From W0P28-013 sp963659365 (lineage in GTDB: Bacteria > Bacteroidota > Bacteroidia > Bacteroidales > Paludibacteraceae), in NCBI GenBank assembly GCA_963659365.1, contig CAVKTI010000058.1:1-13747 (forward strand): DNA of 13,747 nucleotides. Direction: 5' to 3'. A program made the translations under genes and the position numbers. The stretch's first letter is position 1. Each line of letters begins with the position of its first letter. The notes below the pieces were generated by a model. It was not told where the DNA came from. It was given only the letters and a program-made list of their open reading frames with translations, and made no database searches. Positions 1 to 6,508 of this stretch are shown piece by piece.

Positions 1-55
1 AGAAACATAGAAACATAGAAACATAGAAACATAGAAACATAGAAACATAGAAACA
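1..55. repeat. 8-bp tandem repeat array, unit AGAAACAT
   Basis: Six exact copies of AGAAACAT (1-48) are followed by a seven-base partial copy. The array may extend to the left beyond the window. The 14-base string AGAAACATAGAAAC recurs on the minus strand at 10546-10559, so the word is not private to this place. No coding function is apparent. Confidence 0.97.
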
Positions 56-61
56 AATAAA

Positions 62-101
62 CTTATCAACTTATCAACTTATCAACTTATCAACTTTTCA
101 A
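62..101. repeat. 8-bp tandem repeat array, unit CTTATCAA
   Basis: Four exact copies of CTTATCAA (62-93) and one variant CTTTTCAA (94-101). The word returns once, in the opposite orientation, in the array downstream of ftsK at 2693-2700. Confidence 0.97.
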
Positions 102-104
102 CGA

Positions 105-140
105 CCAATCAACTAATCAACCAATCAACTAATCAACCAA
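105..140. repeat. 16-bp tandem repeat made of two related octamers, just upstream of ftsK
   Basis: CCAATCAA and CTAATCAA alternate: two perfect copies of the 16-bp compound unit (105-120, 121-136) and a further CCAA. Bases 124-140 are an exact 17-bp inverted match to 2681-2697, on the other side of ftsK. The array ends 21 bases before the ftsK start, so it lies in the leader or promoter area; no TAnnTTTG promoter is visible there. Confidence 0.95.
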
Positions 141-161
141 AAAGGTAGCACGACACACTTT

Positions 162-2666
162 ATGAAAGACGAAAAACAGAAAAAAACAGGCTTTTGGGCG
201 AGATTGAAACAGGTGCTGACCGACGAACGGTTCTGCTTTGCAATAGGAATTGCGCTGCTGTTCTTGTCGCTCTATTTGGCGTTGGCCATGGCATCGTTCC
301 TATTCACAGGTGCCGACGATGTGAGCGTGATAAAGAGTTACCCCGAAATGCGCTTGAAAGTGGAATCGCTCTACGAGCAGGGCGCAGACAAAACCACTTG
401 CGTACAGGCCGAAAAATCGTTGCGCGAACTCCATGCGAGCGTCAAAAACTGGACGGGCTACCGCGGCGCTGTCATCTCCGAACGGTTGGTGAATCGCTGG
501 TTTGGCGTAGCCACATTTGTTGCGCTGTGGTTTGTAGTGATGGTGGCGCTGCGCCTGATGAAAGTGAAGATTTTGCCCCTTTGGAAAGCGTTCCTCTCGG
601 CGGCATTTCTCACCGTTTGGCTGTCGCTCACGCTCGATTTCTGTTTTGGCAAACTCTGCGCCAACTGCTATGTTGTGATTGGCGGTGCACACGGCCGCTT
701 TCTCGACGGATTTCTCACTGCCAACATCGGTTTTCCCGGCACACTTTTGCTGATTATCGGCACTGGCGTACTGTTTGCCGTGTTTGCATTTAGTTCTACC
801 GTGCCAGCCTTGCAACGGTTGCTGCATCGGCGCAAAAAGGCGGAAGAACCAGTCATCGACGACCAATCTGAAACAGAACCAGCCGCTGAATCGCAACCCG
901 ACGAGAGCGAAGGAGAGGCGATAGAGCCAACATTGATAGATACGGACGATTGGACGATTGTAACCGACGACGACACCGATGAAAACGACGATGCGCCCAT
1001 CGATATTCCTGTGGAAACGACCGACACCGCCGATGAGGTGCAGACCGACCCCACGACCGACATCGAAACCATCGATACGACCGATACCGACGATTCTGTG
1101 GACAAACCCTACGATCCACTGGCCGAGCAAGGTCCTTACGACCCGCAAAAAGGGTGGGATTACAAATATCCGACACTGGATTTGTTGAAAGATTACGGCG
1201 CACAAACCGAAACCGTAACCAAGGAGGAACAGACTGAAAATCAGCAAAATATAATCAAAACGCTGAAGAATTTTGGCATCGGCATTAAAAAAATATACGA
1301 AACCATCGGCCCGACGGTAACGCTCTACGAAATTGTGCCAGAAGATGGCGTGCGTATCAACAAAATACGCAACCTCGAAGCGGATATTATGCTGGCGTTG
1401 TCGGCCAAAGCCATTCGTATCATCGCGCCGATTCCGGGCAAAGGCACTATCGGTATCGAAATGCCAAACCTGCACCCACGCACCGTTTCGATGCGCCTGA
1501 CCATCGCCTCCAAAAAGTTCCAAGAGGCCAATTTCGAACTGCCAGTTGCGCTGGGACGCACCATCACAAACGACATTTTTATGTTCGATTTGGTGAAAAT
1601 GCCGCACCTGCTTGTGGCTGGCGCAACGGGTCAAGGCAAATCGGTGGGTATGAATGCCATCATCACATCGTTGCTCTACAAAAAGCACCCATCGCAACTC
1701 AAATTTGTGCTGGTCGATCCGAAAAAAGTGGAGTTCAGCATTTACAGCGACATCGAAAAGCACTTTTTGGCCGAACTGCCCGATGTGGACGAGCCTGTAA
1801 TCACCGATGTGGACAAGGTGAAACAGACGCTCAACAGCATTTGCAAGGAGATGGATCAGCGTTACGACTTGCTGAAAATAGCGCATGTGCGCAACATTCG
1901 CGAGTACAACGAAAAATTTGTTGCACGGCAACTCAATCCGCAGAACGGACACCGCTATCTGCCTTATATTGTGGTAGTTATCGACGAATTTGGCGACCTG
2001 ATAATGACCGCAGGCAAAGAGATCGAAACGCCCATAGCACGCATTGCGCAGTTGGCGCGCGCCATCGGCATACACATGATTATCGCCACGCAACGCCCCT
2101 CGGTGAACATCATCACGGGTATGATCAAGGCCAATTTCCCAGCGCGTATCGCCTTCAAAGTGTCGGCGCGTATCGACTCGCAAACCATTCTCGATGCGCC
2201 TGGCGCACAGCAACTTATCGGCAAGGGCGACCTGCTGTTTTCGCAGGGCAGCGACATGACACGCGTGCAGTGTGCCTTTGTCGATACGCCCGAAGTGGAG
2301 CGCATTGTCAAGTTCATTGCCGACCAAGAGGCACCGATTATCATCAATTCGGCGAACAACCGCTGCGAAGCGCCTTACATTCTGCCAGAACCCGATGTGG
2401 CGGACGGCGACAGCGATTCCGCTTCGGTAGATATGCGCAAACTCGATGCACTCTTCAACGATGCCGCCCACTGGGTGGTGCAGTCGCAACAGGGTTCCAC
2501 ATCGATGCTCCAGCGCAAGTTCGAGGTCGGCTTCAACCGCGCCGCGCGCATCATGGATCAGTTGGAAGCCGCAGGCATTGTAGGCCCAGCCATCGGCAGC
2601 AAACCGCGCCAAGTGATGATTCACACCGAATACGAATTGGCCGACATTCTGAAAACGCTTTTGTAA
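162..2666 (+). CDS. ftsK: DNA translocase FtsK
   Basis: Septum-anchored ATPase that pumps chromosomal DNA at division and helps to resolve chromosome dimers. The 834-residue protein has about four hydrophobic segments in its first 210 residues (about 25-47, 113-132, 140-160, 185-210). A very acidic Asp/Thr/Glu-rich linker follows (about 230-325), then the motor. Walker A is GATGQGKS at 487-494 and Walker B is VVVIDE at 604-609. The last 78 residues (about 757-834) look like the gamma winged-helix domain that reads polar guide sequences. Length and order fit FtsK rather than a conjugative TraB/FtsK relative. The start was chosen because a short basic leader (MKDEKQKK) precedes the first membrane segment; no Shine-Dalgarno is seen, as usual in Bacteroidota. 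A LolA-like gene follows after a 257-bp repeat-rich gap. The repeat arrays on both sides share a 17-bp inverted match. Confidence 0.97.
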   Translation: MKDEKQKKTGFWARLKQVLTDERFCFAIGIALLFLSLYLALAMASFLFTGADDVSVIKSYPEMRLKVESLYEQGADKTTCVQAEKSLRELHASVKNWTGYRGAVISERLVNRWFGVATFVALWFVVMVALRLMKVKILPLWKAFLSAAFLTVWLSLTLDFCFGKLCANCYVVIGGAHGRFLDGFLTANIGFPGTLLLIIGTGVLFAVFAFSSTVPALQRLLHRRKKAEEPVIDDQSETEPAAESQPDESEGEAIEPTLIDTDDWTIVTDDDTDENDDAPIDIPVETTDTADEVQTDPTTDIETIDTTDTDDSVDKPYDPLAEQGPYDPQKGWDYKYPTLDLLKDYGAQTETVTKEEQTENQQNIIKTLKNFGIGIKKIYETIGPTVTLYEIVPEDGVRINKIRNLEADIMLALSAKAIRIIAPIPGKGTIGIEMPNLHPRTVSMRLTIASKKFQEANFELPVALGRTITNDIFMFDLVKMPHLLVAGATGQGKSVGMNAIITSLLYKKHPSQLKFVLVDPKKVEFSIYSDIEKHFLAELPDVDEPVITDVDKVKQTLNSICKEMDQRYDLLKIAHVRNIREYNEKFVARQLNPQNGHRYLPYIVVVIDEFGDLIMTAGKEIETPIARIAQLARAIGIHMIIATQRPSVNIITGMIKANFPARIAFKVSARIDSQTILDAPGAQQLIGKGDLLFSQGSDMTRVQCAFVDTPEVERIVKFIADQEAPIIINSANNRCEAPYILPEPDVADGDSDSASVDMRKLDALFNDAAHWVVQSQQGSTSMLQRKFEVGFNRAARIMDQLEAAGIVGPAIGSKPRQVMIHTEYELADILKTLL

Positions 2667-2680
2667 AAGAGTGAGAAAAT

Positions 2681-2735
2681 TTGGTTGATTAGTTGATAAG
2701 TTGATTAGTTTATTTGGTTATTTGGGTAATTGTAA
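2681..2735. repeat. Octamer array downstream of ftsK (TTGATTAG / ATTTGNNN words)
   Basis: TTGATTAG, TTGATAAG, TTGATTAG lie in tandem at 2685-2708. They are the reverse complements of the CTAATCAA and CTTATCAA words upstream of ftsK. Two ATTTGNNN octamers follow at 2712-2727; their 13-base core ATTTGGTTATTTG is repeated exactly at 6092-6104. Confidence 0.85.
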
Positions 2736-2740
2736 ATTTA

Positions 2741-2778
2741 ACCCCTCCGCTTCGCTCGTCCCCTTACAAAGGGGACAG
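2741..2778. repeat. G+C-rich element with perfect 8-bp hairpin
   Basis: GTCCCCTT (2758-2765), loop ACA, AAGGGGAC (2769-2776) form a perfect stem, preceded by a C-rich leader (ACCCCTCCGCTTCGCTC). There is no T-run directly after it, so it is not a standard intrinsic terminator. The C-run, spacer, hairpin layout resembles dispersed elements that I recall from gut Bacteroidota and Firmicutes genomes, and the stretch at 6170-6195 is similar. The family assignment is an inference. Confidence 0.6.
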
Positions 2779-2843
2779 GTTTGCGCTCAACAACGCCTTA
2801 TTTCTTTCAATTAAATGATTGAAAATTAGACAATTAAGAAATT

Positions 2844-2864
2844 ATTATTCATTATTCATTATTT
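2844..2864. repeat. 7-bp tandem repeat, unit ATTATTC
   Basis: ATTATTC, ATTATTC, ATTATTT in tandem, a low-complexity array in the ftsK-lolA gap. Confidence 0.8.
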
Positions 2865-2869
2865 ATTGT

Positions 2870-2877
2870 TAATTTTG
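2870..2877 (+). promoter_or_regulatory. Possible Bacteroidota -7 element for lolA
   Basis: TAATTTTG matches TAnnTTTG 46 bases before the lolA ATG. No TTG-type -33 element is seen at the usual distance, and the surroundings are A+T-rich, so a chance match is possible. Confidence 0.3.
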
Positions 2878-2889
2878 AAAAAAAATCTT

Positions 2890-2910
2890 CATTCCTCATT
2901 CCTAATTCCT
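2890..2910. repeat. 7-bp tandem repeat (CATTCCT) in the lolA leader
   Basis: CATTCCT, CATTCCT, AATTCCT in tandem, ending 13 bases before the lolA start. If the TAnnTTTG match at 2870 is the promoter, this array would be transcribed as part of the 5' untranslated region. Confidence 0.8.
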
Positions 2911-2923
2911 AATTTTAACAACC

Positions 2924-3562
2924 ATGAAACGCCTCCTATTAACGCTTTTTGTTGCGCTTTGCTGCGGTTCGGCAGTTTTGGCGCAAGCCACCACCGATGC
3001 GCAGGCCAAAGCCATTGCCGATAGGGCAGTGGCGCAGTTGCAGCGCACACCTGTGAAAATCGCATTTACCACGACCTACATCGCTGGCAACACAGGCGAC
3101 AAAAATGTGTCGGACGGCGAATGTGCCGTGAGTGGCAAAAAATCGTATGTGAAATTTGGCGGCTTGGAGACCTTTTTCGACGGCAAAACGCAGTGGGTTT
3201 TTATGCCCGACAACAACGAAGTGTCCATTACCGAACCCTCGCTTGCCGAACAGCGCGAAGCCAATCCGCTGCTCATGGTGCGCGACTACGCCCAGACGCA
3301 CCGCGTCGGGTTCGACGAGGACAAATCCGACGACTGCTACCTGCTTTGCCTCTACCCAACGGTGGCGAAGCGCGTCGATTATTTTCGCATAAAACTGGCG
3401 GTAAACAAGAAAAGCCACCGCATCGAACGCATCGAGTTTTGCCAGCGCAACGCCGACCGCATCGTGCTGACCGTGCGCTCGTGGCAACCGCTGCCCAAGG
3501 AGTTCAGTTTCGCCTTCGACACCGCCAAACACCCTCAAGTAGAAGTGAACGACCTGCGATAA
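2924..3562 (+). CDS. lolA: LolA-like outer-membrane lipoprotein carrier protein
   Basis: Probable periplasmic chaperone that takes lipoproteins from the LolCDE exporter to the outer membrane. The 212-residue product starts with a good signal peptide (MKRLLLTLFVALCCGSAVLAQ, likely cut after residue 20). LolA-family landmarks in the mature part are a DGKTQWVFMPDNNEV strand block near residues 86-100, a following NPLLMV stretch, and C-terminal beta strands ending with a PLPKEFSFAF segment. Family identity rests on this overall pattern and on the position after ftsK, a pairing I recall from other Bacteroidota; there is no catalytic signature to confirm it. The start is the ATG heading the signal peptide, 13 bases after a CATTCCT array. 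It could also be called simply an outer-membrane lipoprotein carrier family protein, since Bacteroidota paralogues are common. Confidence 0.85.
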   Translation: MKRLLLTLFVALCCGSAVLAQATTDAQAKAIADRAVAQLQRTPVKIAFTTTYIAGNTGDKNVSDGECAVSGKKSYVKFGGLETFFDGKTQWVFMPDNNEVSITEPSLAEQREANPLLMVRDYAQTHRVGFDEDKSDDCYLLCLYPTVAKRVDYFRIKLAVNKKSHRIERIEFCQRNADRIVLTVRSWQPLPKEFSFAFDTAKHPQVEVNDLR

Positions 3563-3917
3563 GTGAATTTTTAGAAACAATAACCACCTAAAACCCCGAT
3601 TGCCTATGGACTGATTTGATGCGTGTGCATCTTGAAATAGAATGATAGCGTTTTAACATTACTCTTTCTTCCCGAAAGTTTAGCGGCTAATAGCGAAGAA
3701 TCAAAGAGATGATAATGGTAAAATGTCTGCGTTTGTGCGTGGACTTTTTGCTTGTCTTGTTGATTCGGGTTACGCTAAACACCTCGGGAAGCCAGATACT
3801 CAAAAAAGTACCACGCTATTTTTGTGCCCACGCGCCGACACAACCCCTTTTGGTACTGCGGAGAAACCGAAAAGCCGAACAAAGTGAGTAGGAAAAAAGA
3901 AAAAAAATGTCAGTAGA
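3563..3917. other. 355-bp gap without recognised content
   Basis: Unlike the other long gaps in the window this one shows none of the 7-8-bp tandem words and no strong hairpin. A 60-codon open frame at 3709-3891 (+) has no recognisable family and is probably chance. TATTTTTG at 3817-3824 matches TAnnTTTG about 95 bases before the next gene and is a weak promoter candidate without a clear -33 element. A five-codon frame (ATG at 3907, TGA at 3919-3921) overlaps the start codon of the next gene by ATGA. Confidence 0.6.
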
Positions 3918-6026
3918 ATGAGAAAAAGTACCCTTTATATCCTCTGTTTTTTGTTGGTCAACTGCAATATGGCATTAGCCACCAAAACTTACTATTATGA
4001 TCAAAATTTCAAGGGAGTGGCGAGTAAGGAGTTTTGTTACTATTATCGTATCGTTTCTAGTACAAAAGATTTTGGCAACAAAACGCGATTGTTCGATTCG
4101 CAAGACCATCTATTAAGCGAGAGTGGCTTTTTGAAAATCGACAAATTCGATGATGGGAAATCGATTTTAGATGGGACTTATCAATCGTACTATCTAAACG
4201 GCAAAATACATGTGAAGACTTTTTTTGTGAACGGCAAGTATTCGGGCAGTTATCGCAAATTTTTCGAAACAGGGCAGTTGGCAGTAGATGCTACATACAA
4301 AAATGGACTGTTGCAAGGCAAATATACCGAATTTTTCTCCAATGGAAATACTGCAGTAGAGGCAACCTATGTCAATGGATTGGAAAATGGGAAAACCATT
4401 CGCTGGAATGCCACACATACGTTGAGTGTCGAAACCGAATATGTTTCGGGTAAATATGCGTCCGACTATTCGGTGGTAAAATACGCTGGAAATGAGTACA
4501 AAACAAAAAATTCTGATGGTTCTATTCTGAAACAAGAGCCGACAAAACGCCACTATGTTACACTTCCCGATGGCGAAGAACGCTATACGCTCAATGGCAT
4601 CAGTTTGTCTATAAAACCAGACATAGTGCGCGATTATGGAAAATACCTGCGCTACTTTATCTCTATCGAGAATTACACACCATATACAATACATGTCGAA
4701 CCCTCCGATTTTTCGATAAAGGCATTCCGAAACGATGGAACGGTTGCTTTCCCAACAGTACAATCGGCGGAACAATACCAAAAGAAAATTGAGGTGAGGC
4801 AAACTATAGCCGCTGTTGCTATGGGAATACTTATGGGTGCAGCAGGAAGCATGGCAAGCGATAGTTATGGAAAAACTACGGCCACTGTAAAAACCGATTA
4901 TGTCGATGCCGATAATCGTGTGATAATGACGACAAAAGACAAAGTCGAAATTTACGACCCAGAACTTGCGCGTCTTCAAATAGAAGAGAACAGCGAACAA
5001 CTGACGAAAGCACTCAATGCAATGGATAATTTTTCGGCACAAGAGCAAGAAGAACACATACAAGACTATTTGCAGCCAATGGATATTACGCCATTCTCTT
5101 CGGTTTCGTGCTATGTAAATGTGCTGTTGGAACGCAGTTTGCTAAGATACGATGTCGCTTTTTTGTTAGACGATGTAGAGTATAAGTTTGCTTGGGACGA
5201 AAAATTATCTGCACTCGGGTGGGTATTTGACGACATATCGTCTGTTCCAAAAGTGGAATTTGCCGACCAAAATTTCAAAAAATACTGTTTGCGGTATTGT
5301 GATACCGACAAAAATGGGACAATTGACGAAAATGAGGTAAATAGAGTTACCGCTTTAGATATTCGTTCGTGGGGAATACGCGACATCTCGGATATTTCTA
5401 AATTCAAAAATCTCGAAACGCTTCGTGCCGAGAAAAATCAGTTTACGACAATAGACCTGTCGAAAAACCAAAAACTGAAAACAGCAACGGTCGCTTCAAA
5501 CAAATTGGAATCTGTTGTGTTGCCCAACGACAAAGTTACTATCGATGTTCCCAAGCACATGATAAAGTCCCCACAATCGAGCATGCCAACCGTTGCCCGC
5601 ACCGAAAGCAGTAAACCTACTCCTGTTCCCCACACCAAAATTACCAAAACTGAACCACCGAAAACATTCAAATCGCCATCGGTAGTAAGTCAAAATGGAA
5701 GACGCTTGAAGTGTTACAACGACGAAAATCTGTATGTAACAGTCGATTTTTCACAAGAGGGGAAGCAGTTTTTGTTCGATGTCGTGTTCCAGAACAAGGG
5801 CAAATCGGCTGTTTTGTTTGGCGAAACATCGATAAAGGCTTCGGTAATCGCTGGCGATAAGACCAATGAACTGGCGTTCGAAGATTTGCCGTTCAAGTGG
5901 GTGCAATCGAAACAACTCTTCAAATCGAAATTCAGCGCAAAGGCACGCAAAGGAGAAAAATTGCTTATGCGTATTACTATTTCAGGTTCAATATACGAGT
6001 TTTCTTGGCCGCTCTCCAATAAATGA
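3918..6026 (+). CDS. Exported MORN-repeat / EF-hand-loop / LRR mosaic protein, function unknown
   Basis: I do not recognise a named family for the full 702 residues. A signal peptide is likely (hydrophobic 5-20, cut after ALA at residue 21); the Cys at 16 does not sit in a good lipobox. Residues about 85-178 hold four MORN-variant (YwqK-like) repeats of the pattern G-x-Y-x-x-F/Y-x-x-N/T-G. Residues about 225-430 form a beta-rich domain interrupted by a Gly/Ala-rich hydrophobic stretch (about 293-315) and a charged helix. Residues 462-473, DTDKNGTIDENE, are a perfect EF-hand-type calcium loop. Residues 474-538 contain internalin-like leucine-rich repeats (NLETLRAEKNQF, KLKTATVASNKLESV). A Pro/Lys/Thr-rich linker (about 543-592) leads to a C-terminal beta-sandwich (594-702) that resembles the first beta domain. 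The gene is more A+T-rich than its neighbours (24 G/C in 4681-4740 against 31 G/C in 2101-2160 of ftsK). Probably periplasmic or surface-exposed; its role is unknown. Confidence 0.9.
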   Translation: MRKSTLYILCFLLVNCNMALATKTYYYDQNFKGVASKEFCYYYRIVSSTKDFGNKTRLFDSQDHLLSESGFLKIDKFDDGKSILDGTYQSYYLNGKIHVKTFFVNGKYSGSYRKFFETGQLAVDATYKNGLLQGKYTEFFSNGNTAVEATYVNGLENGKTIRWNATHTLSVETEYVSGKYASDYSVVKYAGNEYKTKNSDGSILKQEPTKRHYVTLPDGEERYTLNGISLSIKPDIVRDYGKYLRYFISIENYTPYTIHVEPSDFSIKAFRNDGTVAFPTVQSAEQYQKKIEVRQTIAAVAMGILMGAAGSMASDSYGKTTATVKTDYVDADNRVIMTTKDKVEIYDPELARLQIEENSEQLTKALNAMDNFSAQEQEEHIQDYLQPMDITPFSSVSCYVNVLLERSLLRYDVAFLLDDVEYKFAWDEKLSALGWVFDDISSVPKVEFADQNFKKYCLRYCDTDKNGTIDENEVNRVTALDIRSWGIRDISDISKFKNLETLRAEKNQFTTIDLSKNQKLKTATVASNKLESVVLPNDKVTIDVPKHMIKSPQSSMPTVARTESSKPTPVPHTKITKTEPPKTFKSPSVVSQNGRRLKCYNDENLYVTVDFSQEGKQFLFDVVFQNKGKSAVLFGETSIKASVIAGDKTNELAFEDLPFKWVQSKQLFKSKFSAKARKGEKLLMRITISGSIYEFSWPLSNK

Positions 6027-6059
6027 AATCTCGGGCAGCGAGCAAGACGATGACCAATT

Positions 6060-6107
6060 ATTTGAAGATTTGAAAATTTGTTGATTTGCAGATTTGGTTA
6101 TTTGTCG
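6060..6107. repeat. 8-bp array ATTTGNNN with variable last three bases
   Basis: Six octamers in exact 8-bp phase, all starting ATTTG and ending AAG, AAA, TTG, CAG, GTT, TCG. Only the last three positions vary. Related arrays are at 2712-2727 and 10594-10625. Confidence 0.92.
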
Positions 6108-6131
6108 ATTGGGAAAAATCCGTAAAACAGC

Positions 6132-6156
6132 AGAGCCGCCACAGTGTGACGGCTCT
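6132..6156. repeat. 25-bp palindrome in convergent gap
   Basis: 12-base arms around a single central base with one mismatch (AGAGCCGCCACA against AGAGCCGTCACA as the complement of the right arm). CTACAA follows. It could fold as a hairpin in RNA from either strand and may help terminate the two converging transcripts, but no T-run is attached. Confidence 0.8.
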
Positions 6157-6169
6157 ACAAATCTGTCAG

Positions 6170-6195
6170 ACCCCCTCAATCCCCCAAAGGGGAGG
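6170..6195. repeat. C-rich / G-rich element
   Basis: A CCCCCTC leader, then CCCCC, AAA, GGGG, resembling the element at 2741-2778 in layout. I recall similar strings from many Bacteroidota intergenic regions; this comes from memory, not from a search. Confidence 0.5.
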
Positions 6196-6196
6196 T

Positions 6197-6243
6197 TTGC
6201 TGCGCAGAAGCGCAGCAATTTCAAATTTCAGAATTTCAAATTG
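6197..6243. repeat. Hairpin plus ATTTCAA-word module
   Basis: TTGCTGCGC (6197-6205), loop AGAA, GCGCAGCAA (6210-6218) is a perfect 9-bp stem. It runs straight into ATTTCAA-type words ending at 6243. The same layout, with a different stem, occurs reverse-complemented at 10731-10764. Bases 6227-6243 match 10648-10664 exactly in inverted orientation (17 bp). On the plus strand it lies 170 bases after the stop of the MORN-repeat gene. Confidence 0.85.
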
Positions 6244-6309
6244 TTAGTCGCAAGATATGAATAGCAAGTCGCAAGAATTCCAAATCCATAAATCAACAAA
6301 AAAAGGAAC

Positions 6310-6324
6310 GCGGCCAACGGCCGC
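6310..6324. repeat. Small perfect palindrome GCGGCC-AAC-GGCCGC
   Basis: Six-base stem with an AAC loop, inside the inverted-repeat segment. Confidence 0.75.
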
Positions 6325-6334
6325 ACCCCATTGT

Positions 6335-6369
6335 CAATTATCAATTATCAATTATCAATTATCAATTGT
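6335..6369. repeat. 7-bp tandem repeat, unit CAATTAT
   Basis: Four exact copies of CAATTAT and a final CAATTGT. Confidence 0.95.
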
Positions 6370-6438
6370 CTTTTGTCTTTATTCCTTACTCTTTATTCTA
6401 TTTTCTCTAAACGATAACCTCTCACCTATAACCTTTTC

Positions 6439-6457
6439 GGACGCACTCGGTGCGTCC
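6439..6457. repeat. Perfect palindrome GGACGCAC-TCG-GTGCGTCC
   Basis: Eight-base stem with a TCG loop, followed by CTAC. The GACGCAC...GTGCGTC core beside CTAC resembles dispersed palindromes that I recall from cyanobacterial and Bacteroidota genomes. Confidence 0.85.
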
Positions 6458-6508
6458 CTACTTTCACACTCTCTTGCGACTTGCTTCTTGCTACTTGCGA
6501 CTAATTCA

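Larger units (their letters stand above)
6244..6504. repeat. 261-bp segment bounded by 33-bp imperfect inverted repeats
   Basis: The left arm 6244-6276 and the right arm 6472-6504 are the same length. When one is complemented they share an 11-base and a 14-base identical block (TTAGTCGCAAG and AGCAAGTCGCAAGA) separated by eight mostly different bases. Each arm is four heptamers ending in GCAAG, apart from one diverged unit. Inside are two palindromes (6310-6324, 6439-6457) and a CAATTAT array. No coding sequence inside is believable. Confidence 0.8.

Noticed and set aside
1..140. CRISPR array
   Set aside because: The units are 8-16 bp, directly adjacent and without spacers; no cas genes are in the window.
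300..2624. Long open frame antisense to ftsK (774 codons, minus strand)
   Set aside because: It mirrors the codon bias of ftsK, has a His/Arg/Phe-rich low-complexity translation and no recognisable domain. The ftsK frame is unquestionable.
3709..3891. 60-codon frame in the gap before the MORN-repeat gene
   Set aside because: A hydrophobic stretch is present but there is no recognisable family, no clear start signal and no conserved context. It is kept only as a note in the gap entry.
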